In this document: positions 43,667 through 51,622 of the stretch, one piece after another | Position numbering within the stretch: the stretch's first letter is position 1 | Layout: every line of letters begins with the position of its first letter | Origin: Erysipelotrichaceae bacterium | GTDB lineage: Bacteria; Bacillota_I; Bacilli_A; Erysipelotrichales; Coprobacillaceae | Direction of reading: 5' to 3' | DNA length: 64,000 nt | NCBI GenBank assembly: GCA_018365815.1 | Contig: JAGZJH010000011.1 | Coordinates: forward strand, 1-64,000 | Translations under genes and position numbers: made by a program | The notes under the pieces: generated by a model | Told to the model about the DNA's origin: nothing | The model's database searches: none | Seen by the model: the letters and a program-made list of their open reading frames with translations, nothing else

Positions 43667-44361
43667 CTAAATACCTCCCTAAATATTTCATCAATAGATT
43701 GATGACGTTCCATTCTTAATGTTTCAGTATTTTCATGTAGTATTATATTTCCTTCTTTAATAAAAACTACCTCATCGAAAATGGTCTCTAAATCACTAAT
43801 TAAATGCGTTGAAATTAATACAATTGAATCTGGAGAATAGTTGTTTAAAATAACATCTAAAATCACTTCTCTAGCAGCTGGATCAACACCGGCAATCGGT
43901 TCATCTAAAATATAAATCTTAGCATTTCTTGACATTACCAAACTCAGTTGAAATTTTTCTTTCATTCCTTTTGACATTGATTTAATCTTCATATCCGGTG
44001 TTAAGTTAAATTTATTTAACAAAGCTAAACAATTATCATAATCAAAATCTTGATACAAGTCTTTAAACATATTTAATAAATCCCTAGCTTTCATCCAATC
44101 TTGAAAATATGATTCATCTGGTAAATAAGAAATAACTTCTTTAGAGTGAACCCCTAAAGGCATATGATCCACCAACACTCCTCCTGTATAATCTTTTAGT
44201 AAACAATTTAATACTTTGATTAAAGTTGTTTTACCACTTCCATTTGGACCAAGCAATCCAATTATCTTCCCACCTTGTAATGATAAATTTATTTTATTTA
44301 AAGCAATTTTATGGCCATATCGCTTAGTGAGATCTTTGATTTCAATTAAATTATCTTCCAT
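43660..44361 (-). CDS. ABC transporter ATPase (YtrB/BcrA-like)
   Basis: The 233-residue ATPase has Walker A GPNGSGKTT, a signature of the relaxed form MSKGMKEK, Walker B IYILDEPIAGVDP and STH as switch. It energises the permease encoded downstream and is the first gene of the YtrA-type operon. AGGAGG precedes the ATG. Confidence 0.9.
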   Translation of the reverse strand: MEDNLIEIKDLTKRYGHKIALNKINLSLQGGKIIGLLGPNGSGKTTLIKVLNCLLKDYTGGVLVDHMPLGVHSKEVISYLPDESYFQDWMKARDLLNMFKDLYQDFDYDNCLALLNKFNLTPDMKIKSMSKGMKEKFQLSLVMSRNAKIYILDEPIAGVDPAAREVILDVILNNYSPDSIVLISTHLISDLETIFDEVVFIKEGNIILHENTETLRMERHQSIDEIFREVFRC

Positions 44362-44373
44362 ATTATTTCCTCC

Positions 44374-44399
44374 TACTGTATTAGTACACTAATACAGTA
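44374..44399 (-). promoter_or_regulatory. 26-bp palindromic operator for the GntR/YtrA regulator
   Basis: TACTGTATTAGT-AC-ACTAATACAGTA is fully symmetric. It lies just upstream of the ribosome site of the first operon gene. GTACT/AGTAC-type palindromes are the known targets of YtrA-family repressors, so autoregulation is likely. Confidence 0.8.
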
Positions 44400-44440
44400 A
44401 CACATATTATCAAATTCGTCAATAATTTTAAATAATAAAA

Positions 44441-44460
44441 GACTTCCGTTATCGAAAGTC
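44441..44460 (-). terminator. Terminator of the Nfn-GNAT operon
   Basis: GACTT-CG / CG-AAGTC interrupted stem overlapping the GNAT stop, with TTTTATTATTT after it on the minus strand. Confidence 0.6.
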
Positions 44461-44985
44461 TCTATAATTGATAATATTTAAACGTTCTTCTTTTAAATTA
44501 ATACGTTTTTCTAACCAAACCATATCTAACCAATGGTCATGTTTAAATCCACATTCTTTAAAATAACCAATTTGACTAAAACCTAATTTTTCATGAAAAG
44601 CAATACTGTCTTCATTGGGATAAGTAATACAAGCATATACTTTTTGGTAATGAAGTTCTTTTAATATTTCTATTAAACGCCTATACAGCAAAGTTCCTAC
44701 ATGCTGATGTCGATATGCTTGATCAATATATATAGATAATTCACAAACATATTGATATGCTTGTCGACTACGATATTCACTAGCATAAGCATAACCGATA
44801 ATTTTTTCATCTTCATTTAAAGCCACTAAATACGGAAATTTTTTTAAAACTGTTGCCATTCTGTTTTTAAACACGTCTAATGAAGGAACATCATATTCAA
44901 ATGTAATATCAGTATTGATAACATAGGGCGTATAGATGTCTAATAACTCTTTAGCATCATCAAGTGTAGCAGTTCTAATCAACAT
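44449..44985 (-). CDS. GNAT acetyltransferase (phosphinothricin acetyltransferase-like)
   Basis: The 178-residue protein has the GNAT fold: MLIRTATLDDAKELLDIYTPYV at the start, acetyl-CoA loop from AYRHQHVGTLLYRRL, and YPNEDSIAFHEKLGF. It resembles N-acyltransferases that act on phosphinothricin or methionine sulfoximine. The ATG at 44985 overlaps the nfnB end by 11 bases. Its role with Nfn is unclear. Confidence 0.85.
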   Translation of the reverse strand: MLIRTATLDDAKELLDIYTPYVINTDITFEYDVPSLDVFKNRMATVLKKFPYLVALNEDEKIIGYAYASEYRSRQAYQYVCELSIYIDQAYRHQHVGTLLYRRLIEILKELHYQKVYACITYPNEDSIAFHEKLGFSQIGYFKECGFKHDHWLDMVWLEKRINLKEERLNIINYRDFR

Positions 44986-46372
44986 CTTCTTTTGAAAGTG
45001 CCTCATCGATGGCTTGGGCTGCTTTTTTACCAGCCCCCATTGCTAAAATAACAGTAGCTGCACCAGTAACCACATCACCACCGGCATAAACATTATCTTT
45101 ACTTGTTTTCATCGTTTTTTCATCCACAATAATTCCACCCCATTTTTGTGTTTCAAGTCCCGGTGTCGTTTGACGAATTAAAGGATTTGGACTTTGACCA
45201 ATGGAAACAATAATTGTTCCAGTTTCAATTTTAAAATTAGAACCTTCTTTCACTACTGGACGTCTTCTTCCACTTTCATCAGGTTCTCCTAATTCCATTT
45301 CAACACATTCCATTGCTTTCACCCAACCGTCTTCACCTTCAATTTTTACTGGATTAGTTAGCAATTTAAATATAATTCCTTCTTCTTTAGCGTGATGCAC
45401 TTCTTCTTGACGAGCAGGAATTTCTTCTTCACCACGACGATAAACGATATAAACATTTTTAGCCCCTAAACGTTTTGCAGTTCTTGCTGCGTCCATCGCT
45501 ACATTTCCGGCACCGATCACACAAACTGTTTCACTGACTTTTATTGGTGTAGGGTGTTTAGGGAACTCATAACCTTTCATTAAATTTACACGTGTTAAAA
45601 ATTCATTGGCAGCATAAACTCCATTTAAATTTTCTCCCGGAATTCCTTGAAAACGAGGTAACCCAGCACCACTACCGATAAAAATCGCTTCGAATCCTTC
45701 TTCTTGAAGTTCATCAATAGTAATTGATCTTCCGACTACCACATTCGTTTCAAATTTAACGCCCATCGCCTTAACTTGGTCAACTTCTTTTTGAACTAAA
45801 TCTTTAGGTAATCTAAATTCAGGAATACCATAAACTAATACTCCTCCAACTTTATGAAGTGCTTCAAAAACAGTCACCTCATATCCCTTTTTCGCAAGTT
45901 CACCGGCACAAGTAATTCCTGCCGGACCTGAACCAATCACAGCAACTTTACGATGATTAGAAGTTATTTTTGTTGTTGAATAATTAGCTTTTGCATTATG
46001 ATAATCCGCAACAAATCGTTCTAATCGCCCAATTCCAACAGATTCACCCTTAATTGCACGCACACATTTTCCCTCACATTGATTTTCTTGTGGGCAAACA
46101 CGTCCACAAATTGCAGGTAAAGCATTTTCTCTAGTAATTGTTTGATAAGCCTCTTCGATTTCACCTTTGACGACATGAGAAATAAACTCAGGAATCGGTA
46201 CTCCTACCGGACACCCATTCATACATGGTTTATGTTTGCAATTTAAACAACGTGATGCTTCTTCCATTGCTTGTTCTAGTGTATAACCACAAGCCACTTC
46301 TTCAAAATTTGTATTTCTAATATTAGGCTCTAATTCTTTCATTTTAACTTTTTCTAAAGACAAATTAGGCAT
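44975..46372 (-). CDS. nfnB: NfnB-like large subunit (GltA-type FAD/NADPH oxidoreductase)
   Basis: The 465-residue protein has the N-terminal double [4Fe-4S] cluster motifs (CLNCKHKPCMNGCPV and CGRVCPQENQCEGKC). An FAD loop (VIGSGPAGITCAGELAK) and an NADP(H) loop (VIGAGNVAMDAARTAKRLG) follow. This is the glutamate synthase beta-subunit family. With the small subunit encoded directly upstream it matches NfnAB, the NADH-dependent reduced ferredoxin:NADP+ oxidoreductase. The ATG at 46372 follows GGGAGG and overlaps the nfnA end by eight bases. Glutamate synthase is less likely, since no large glutamate synthase subunit is nearby. Confidence 0.88.
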   Translation of the reverse strand: MPNLSLEKVKMKELEPNIRNTNFEEVACGYTLEQAMEEASRCLNCKHKPCMNGCPVGVPIPEFISHVVKGEIEEAYQTITRENALPAICGRVCPQENQCEGKCVRAIKGESVGIGRLERFVADYHNAKANYSTTKITSNHRKVAVIGSGPAGITCAGELAKKGYEVTVFEALHKVGGVLVYGIPEFRLPKDLVQKEVDQVKAMGVKFETNVVVGRSITIDELQEEGFEAIFIGSGAGLPRFQGIPGENLNGVYAANEFLTRVNLMKGYEFPKHPTPIKVSETVCVIGAGNVAMDAARTAKRLGAKNVYIVYRRGEEEIPARQEEVHHAKEEGIIFKLLTNPVKIEGEDGWVKAMECVEMELGEPDESGRRRPVVKEGSNFKIETGTIIVSIGQSPNPLIRQTTPGLETQKWGGIIVDEKTMKTSKDNVYAGGDVVTGAATVILAMGAGKKAAQAIDEALSKEDVD

Positions 46373-47219
46373 GATTAGCACCTCCCATAAGATTACAAAT
46401 ATGATTTGAATTTTCATCTACTTGATGTTCTTCTTCTTTAAACATTCTTTGACGGTTCATTAACTCATCAAAATCAACTAATAACCCATCAAAATCAGGA
46501 CCATCTACACAAGCAAATTTGATTTTCCCATCAACACTTACGCGACAACAACCACACATTCCAGTTCCATCTATCATAATTGGATTTAACGAAACAGAAG
46601 TTTTAATTTCATGAGGTTTAGTCACTCCCACAACTGCTTTCATCATTGGAACAGGACCAATCGCAATAACTTCATCAAATTGATTTCCTTGATCAATAAG
46701 CTCTTGTAATACTTGAGTAACAAATCCTTTTGTTCCTAAACTTCCATCATCAGTTGCAATATAAACATGACGACAAAATTGTTCAAATTTATCTTTCCAA
46801 ATAATGTAATCTTTACTTCTTCCACCAATGATAACATCTACTTCTACTCCCATTTTTGCTAATGCATGAAGTTGTGGATACAATGGTGCAGCTCCGACTC
46901 CACCTGCAACACCAATTACTTGATGAGATTGATGTAAAGTTGTCGGTACTCCTAAAGGACCTACAAAATTCACTAAATCATCACCCACATTTAGTTTCGA
47001 TAACTGTTTTGTTGAAAAACCAACAATTTGGTAAATAATTGTAATCGTTTCTTTTTCACGATCAAAATCAGCAATGGTTAAAGGAATACGTTCCCCATCT
47101 TCGCTTGCTCTTAATATAATAAACTGCCCTGCTTCACATTTTCTTGATACATTTGGAGCTTTAATTTCCATTAACTCAACAACATCATTTAATTTTTCTT
47201 TCTTTAAAATTTTATACAA
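46365..47219 (-). CDS. nfnA: NfnA-like small subunit (FAD / [2Fe-2S] / NAD)
   Basis: The 284-residue protein is related to the electron-transfer subunit of dihydroorotate dehydrogenase. It has an FAD domain with RIPLTIADFD, a NAD domain with GVAGGVGAAPLYPQ, and a cysteine motif for [2Fe-2S] (GMCGCCRV ... FACVDGP). With NfnB it would bifurcate electrons between NADH, ferredoxin and NADP+ in fermentation. It uses a TTG start with GGAGGG six bases upstream. Confidence 0.85.
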   Translation of the reverse strand: MYKILKKEKLNDVVELMEIKAPNVSRKCEAGQFIILRASEDGERIPLTIADFDREKETITIIYQIVGFSTKQLSKLNVGDDLVNFVGPLGVPTTLHQSHQVIGVAGGVGAAPLYPQLHALAKMGVEVDVIIGGRSKDYIIWKDKFEQFCRHVYIATDDGSLGTKGFVTQVLQELIDQGNQFDEVIAIGPVPMMKAVVGVTKPHEIKTSVSLNPIMIDGTGMCGCCRVSVDGKIKFACVDGPDFDGLLVDFDELMNRQRMFKEEEHQVDENSNHICNLMGGANHA

Positions 47220-47335
47220 TCTAATCCCTCCATTTCAATAAAATATTATATTAAAAAAATAATATAAAATCAAAATAAATATTTAAAGTCAACTCGATGA
47301 TACACCTTAAAGTTCACTCCATGTCAAGCCTATGT

Positions 47336-47941
47336 TTAAATTTCAATTTTTAAACTACGCATACACCTTAATAAACTATCAACATTACCATCAAAAACAT
47401 AACCTCTTATTCCTAATTTATTTGCCGCATCAATATTTTCTTTATAATCATCTATAAAAAAACATTCTCCAGGATTTAAACGATACTTTTGACATAATAT
47501 TTTATAAATTTTTGCATTTGGTTTATTACATTGCACTCTTGAAGAGATAACCATTCCTTCCATGTAAGAAATTGCTTCTATATTTTGATAAAACACCTCA
47601 AAACGAACACCGGCATTTGATAACAAATATAAATGATAACCTTGACTTGCTAATCGTTTAACCACTTCAAGCATCTCTTTTTTAGGTTTTAAATAATAAT
47701 GCCATTCATTAAACATTTTAATTGTTTGTTGATGTAATCTACTTTCAAGTCTTGATAACATAATATTTAAAGCTGCTTCTTCACTTATTGTACCCTCATC
47801 AAGTTGAAGCCACTGCTCACTTTGAAACACTACTTTTAAGACTTGCTTCACGTCACTTTCATTAAAATAATTTTTGCAAACTGATTTAGGATCATAAGTC
47901 ACTAGTACATTTCCCATATCAAATATAATATTTTGAATCAT
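47336..47941 (-). CDS. HAD-family phosphatase (YihX-like)
   Basis: The 201-residue protein has HAD motif I (FDMGNVLVTYD), motif II (LLSNAG), motif III Lys in NKPNAKIYK and motif IV (FFIDDYKENIDAA). The cap is helical (subfamily IA). YihX-like members dephosphorylate sugar phosphates; the substrate here is unknown. The start is ATG 47941, after GAGGTGG. Confidence 0.88.
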   Translation of the reverse strand: MIQNIIFDMGNVLVTYDPKSVCKNYFNESDVKQVLKVVFQSEQWLQLDEGTISEEAALNIMLSRLESRLHQQTIKMFNEWHYYLKPKKEMLEVVKRLASQGYHLYLLSNAGVRFEVFYQNIEAISYMEGMVISSRVQCNKPNAKIYKILCQKYRLNPGECFFIDDYKENIDAANKLGIRGYVFDGNVDSLLRCMRSLKIEI

Positions 47942-48048
47942 CAAACCACCTCTTTAATATGAGTTTAAAACAAATGTTCTTTTTATTCAAATAAATGTCG
48001 CACTTTTTTTAATTACATTTTATAATATACTCAAAGGAGGTCATAAGC

Positions 48049-48837
48049 ATGGCTAAAAGTTTACTTTTCTTTGATATTGATGGGACTTTAATGAGTGAAA
48101 AGACACATATAATATCTCAAAATACTTTAAACGCATTAAAAAAGGCACAAGAAAACGGACATTTAATTATTCTTAACACCGGACGCCCTTATTCTACGAT
48201 TAGTCCACAGATTAAATCTATTCGTTATGATGGTATCATCTGTGGTTGTGGAACATATATAGAATTAAACAACAAAGTCATTTTTCATCACAGTATTGAT
48301 CCTAAATTATGCCATACAGTTATTGAAAAACTCAAAACTTATCATATGTATGGTCTACTTGAAGGCAAAGAGGCTGTATATTTTGATAAGGATAATACTT
48401 TTTTACATATTGAAGAAATTAAACAAAATTATGCTAAAGATAAAATTGAAACACATCATACTTGGCAAGAAGATGTGGTTTGTTTTGATAAGATGAGTAT
48501 TTGGGAAGATGAAAAAAGTGAAGCAAATCAATTTTATCAATTTGCTTCACAATATTTTCATTTTATTAAACGTGATAAAAATTTTAATGAATGTATTCCA
48601 TTAGGATTTTCAAAAGCCACGGGGATTGAGTATATATTAAACTATCTCAATGTCTCTTATCATCATAGTTATTGTTTTGGGGATAGCATGAATGATTTAG
48701 AAATGCTTAATTATGTTCAACATAGTATTGCGATGGCAAATAGCCCACAAGAAGTTTTAGCGGCTGTTGAATTTGTCACTAAAGATGTTGATGATAATGG
48801 TATTGAATATGCACTTAAACATTATCATTTAATTTAA
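48049..48837 (+). CDS. Cof-type HAD hydrolase
   Basis: The 262-residue protein has motif I FFDIDGTLMS, motif II in NTGRPYSTI, and the late motif FGDSMNDLEML, with a C2 cap between. These phosphatases act on sugar phosphates or cofactors such as FMN and PLP. AAGGAGG precedes the ATG. A related protein lies at 54465-55259. Confidence 0.9.
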   Translation: MAKSLLFFDIDGTLMSEKTHIISQNTLNALKKAQENGHLIILNTGRPYSTISPQIKSIRYDGIICGCGTYIELNNKVIFHHSIDPKLCHTVIEKLKTYHMYGLLEGKEAVYFDKDNTFLHIEEIKQNYAKDKIETHHTWQEDVVCFDKMSIWEDEKSEANQFYQFASQYFHFIKRDKNFNECIPLGFSKATGIEYILNYLNVSYHHSYCFGDSMNDLEMLNYVQHSIAMANSPQEVLAAVEFVTKDVDDNGIEYALKHYHLI

Positions 48838-48842
48838 TGTTT

Positions 48843-49184
48843 TTATCTTTTAATAAAGCTTCCCTCTACTTCAAGAAGTGGTAAAACCATTAAAACACCG
48901 CTATTAGGTTGATCTAATCCACCGGTAACTTTATTCACTATTTCTTTAAAAACTGATAATTGTTCATCTTTTAAACAAAATAAAAATGTTTTATTTGAAT
49001 CACGAGGAATAATAAATAACTGTTTTAATACACTGACTAAATCAGCATTATTGTAATCGCTGATTTTTTTTGCCATTCCCATACTATCTAAAATAGTTCC
49101 ACCACAAATTCCATGATGATATAACGATTCTAAAAAATCTTCCATTAAATCAGGATTATTTAAAATAAAAATAACTAATTTCAT
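48843..49184 (-). CDS. PII-like small protein
   Basis: The 113-residue protein looks like a ferredoxin-like PII/CutA fold: KLVIFILNNPDLMEDFLESL, then GICGGTILDSMGM, a signature seen in PII-like proteins (GxxGGTIxDSxGM), and two more strands. The T-loop is short. PII-like proteins sense small ligands and bind a partner, often a membrane protein. The partner may be the HdeD-type membrane protein encoded nine bases upstream. Confidence 0.6.
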   Translation of the reverse strand: MKLVIFILNNPDLMEDFLESLYHHGICGGTILDSMGMAKKISDYNNADLVSVLKQLFIIPRDSNKTFLFCLKDEQLSVFKEIVNKVTGGLDQPNSGVLMVLPLLEVEGSFIKR

Positions 49185-49193
49185 ATAAACCTC

Positions 49194-50480
49194 CTATTTA
49201 TAAATTTTTTTACTAATCACCATGCTATTTTTTTTATAAAATTCTCGATCAAAATAATCATAATAAGTTCCCGGAGTAATTACTCCATTAATATTTAATA
49301 AATCAGTTCCCGCTTTCCCTAAAACACTATCAACTAATAATACACAATTTGTACTTAGTACAAAATACGTTTTAAAACGGCTTTTATTAAATTTAAAAAG
49401 TTTCGCATTGGCTTCTTTAACTAATAAACTTGGATAATCATCATATTTTTTAGTTTTAGTTTGTTCTAATTCATAAGGAGTATACCAACGATATAAACGC
49501 TTTTCAATTTCTCTAAGTTTTTCAATTACCCTTTCATATTGTTCATCATCTAATTTAAGACCAAAACTAAACAATGTTTTTTTACTATGTTCAATGCAAA
49601 ATGCGATATATTCTTGTTTTGGTGCAGTAAATAGAATTCCATCACCTATTGCTTCAAATAAATGAAAAGAGGAAGTATCATAGTTTCCATAAGAAATAAC
49701 TTGGTCTTTAATGACTAAATCTACGTGTCCCAATGTTCCATATCCATCTTTAGTCACATGAATTAAGACTTCTAAATCAGGTTTTTCATCTACTTTACTT
49801 TCCACAAATTCAGTAACTTTTCCATCATCATCATAATCAGACAAGTAATGATTAATGATATTAAGCATACGATAAGGAATAATTGCGACTAAAAAAATAG
49901 GTAAATTTACTCGAATACGACGTTTAAATCTAGTTTTAGCAGATGTGGGAACAATATCTGACAAACTATCTCGAATATATGTATAACCGAGTGTAAGTGC
50001 ATAGAGACCTATTAAGAAAAATAATTGACCAGCATAATGAATTGGCGAAAAAATAATTGACAAACTTAAAATTATAAATAATAAACTATCAATTAATAAA
50101 ATCAAACGTCCTTTAATCTGGTCTTTTTTATATAAATAATAAGTAATTAGTTTTGCTACGCCATTACATACACCATATATCCCAAATAAAATTACAATAA
50201 TTGAAACTGGAATAGTTGTAAAAAGTAAAACAATCAGCCCAATTATAATTCCAATCATCGAAGAAGAAAGAGAAATATGTTTATGATCTTTTCTTCCTAA
50301 AACAAGTAATGCTAACTCGATTGTACTCGACACAATTAAAAATGCTGAAATTAATTGAATAAGGGTAAAAACCAGCTTCTCACGTGTAATCATAATGATT
50401 ATTCCTGAAATAGATAATAAAATACCAGAAATCATCATTGAACTTGATTTTAAATCCACTCTTGTTTCTTTAGACGACAT
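49194..50480 (-). CDS. HdeD-like (DUF308) membrane domain fused to a papain-like domain
   Basis: The 428-residue protein has six membrane segments in residues 15-165, in the pattern of HdeD/DUF308 proteins. A linker at about 165-230 follows, then a soluble domain. In that domain a His252 (TLGHVDLVI) precedes a Cys379 (STNCVLLVD). This order, His before Cys, is typical of circularly permuted papain-like hydrolases (YiiX/LRAT-like). Function is unknown; such domains may hydrolyse amide or lipid esters. It lies between a PII-like gene and a VanZ gene, all in one orientation. Confidence 0.6.
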   Translation of the reverse strand: MSSKETRVDLKSSSMMISGILLSISGIIIMITREKLVFTLIQLISAFLIVSSTIELALLVLGRKDHKHISLSSSMIGIIIGLIVLLFTTIPVSIIVILFGIYGVCNGVAKLITYYLYKKDQIKGRLILLIDSLLFIILSLSIIFSPIHYAGQLFFLIGLYALTLGYTYIRDSLSDIVPTSAKTRFKRRIRVNLPIFLVAIIPYRMLNIINHYLSDYDDDGKVTEFVESKVDEKPDLEVLIHVTKDGYGTLGHVDLVIKDQVISYGNYDTSSFHLFEAIGDGILFTAPKQEYIAFCIEHSKKTLFSFGLKLDDEQYERVIEKLREIEKRLYRWYTPYELEQTKTKKYDDYPSLLVKEANAKLFKFNKSRFKTYFVLSTNCVLLVDSVLGKAGTDLLNINGVITPGTYYDYFDREFYKKNSMVISKKIYK

Positions 50481-50489
50481 TTAGATCAC

Positions 50490-51173
50490 CTACTTTTCTT
50501 GATTGATAAATCTTTGCCACAAACGGTTAATCCAAGGGATTTTTAAAAATCCATAAACAACCATTGCACCACTAAAATTTAAAATAAAATCATCAATATC
50601 ACAGACTCCCACACTTAAATAATACTGCATAAATTCACTTGTAATAATTAAAACTGCGACTAATAGTGCATAATTAACCCATTTATTCATTGATTTAAAT
50701 AAACTAGGTAATAAGATACCTAAAGGTGCAAATATAATAATATTTCCCACAAGATTTGTGACTAGATGAGCAAAAAGAATGTTACCATGATGATAGGCAC
50801 TCACATAATCTCTAATCATTTGCATTGGTTTTAAATTAATTTTATTAATCGCTTGATAAAAAACATCACCATTTCTAAATATAATATTACGTCCAAAATC
50901 TTTATCAAAAAACAATAAAAAAATCATATTTCCGATATACATTAAAAATATAATCCACAACACTAATCTAATATTTTCTTTCCGTTCTTTTTTATCATGA
51001 GTAATTGTCAAAGAAGTTAAAAGTGATAAAGTCAAAAAAAATACTTCTAATGCTACTATTCCAATTTTTTGATAAACTCTAAAACTAATTACCGGATTTG
51101 CAGCCACGTAAATTTGAAAAAATAACGTACACATAAAAAGAATAAACGATATTAATGAAATTATTTTTCTCAT
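50490..51173 (-). CDS. VanZ family membrane protein
   Basis: The 227-residue protein has a VanZ-like core: LIFFLLFFDKDFG, INLKPMQMIRDYV, then NLVGNIIIFAPLGILLP and the EFMQYYLSVGVCDIDDFILNFSGA motif. It has about six membrane segments. VanZ proteins affect glycopeptide or lipid-related envelope traits, with mechanism unclear. It is the first gene of the trio. Confidence 0.82.
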   Translation of the reverse strand: MRKIISLISFILFMCTLFFQIYVAANPVISFRVYQKIGIVALEVFFLTLSLLTSLTITHDKKERKENIRLVLWIIFLMYIGNMIFLLFFDKDFGRNIIFRNGDVFYQAINKINLKPMQMIRDYVSAYHHGNILFAHLVTNLVGNIIIFAPLGILLPSLFKSMNKWVNYALLVAVLIITSEFMQYYLSVGVCDIDDFILNFSGAMVVYGFLKIPWINRLWQRFINQEK

Positions 51174-51622
51174 GCCACTCCTCCTTAATTAGTTTTAGTA
51201 TACCATGAAAATAACTTATTTTAAAATAAAATAATAGTTCAAATTTATGAACTAATCAAAACTATAAACTCATCTTAGTTTAAATTACATTGATGTTTGT
51301 AATTTTAAAACTATTTTTTAATATTTATTTTGATTAATCCTTTAATATAAGATGAGGATCAAGTTTTTTTTAAAATGCCTTAATTATATTTACTAATCAT
51401 AATACGCAGTTTAAATCATGAAATGATTTTTTTATCATAATGATTAATTAAGCATGTAAAAAAATATTTTATTTAATCATTTTTGATAAATAGCCCTACC
51501 AATATTAAATACTTGTCTTTTTAAAACGCACAATTATTTAAACCTTCTTTTTTAATCCTCATATGTTTTTTTAATTACCATAAAAAAAGATCTGCTTAAG
51601 GCAGATCTTTTGTTTTTAAATG
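51174..51622. other. Intergenic region without visible genes
   Basis: About 450 very AT-rich bases with the adhE terminator near the end. I see no gene or clear regulatory motif in the rest. Confidence 0.6.
51582..51611 (-). terminator. Terminator of adhE
   Basis: AAAGATCTGC / GCAGATCTTT stem with seven T on the minus strand. Confidence 0.85.

Noticed and set aside
44975..46372. Glutamate synthase small subunit
   Set aside because: No large subunit is nearby, and the directly coupled dihydroorotate-dehydrogenase-type partner fits NfnAB better.
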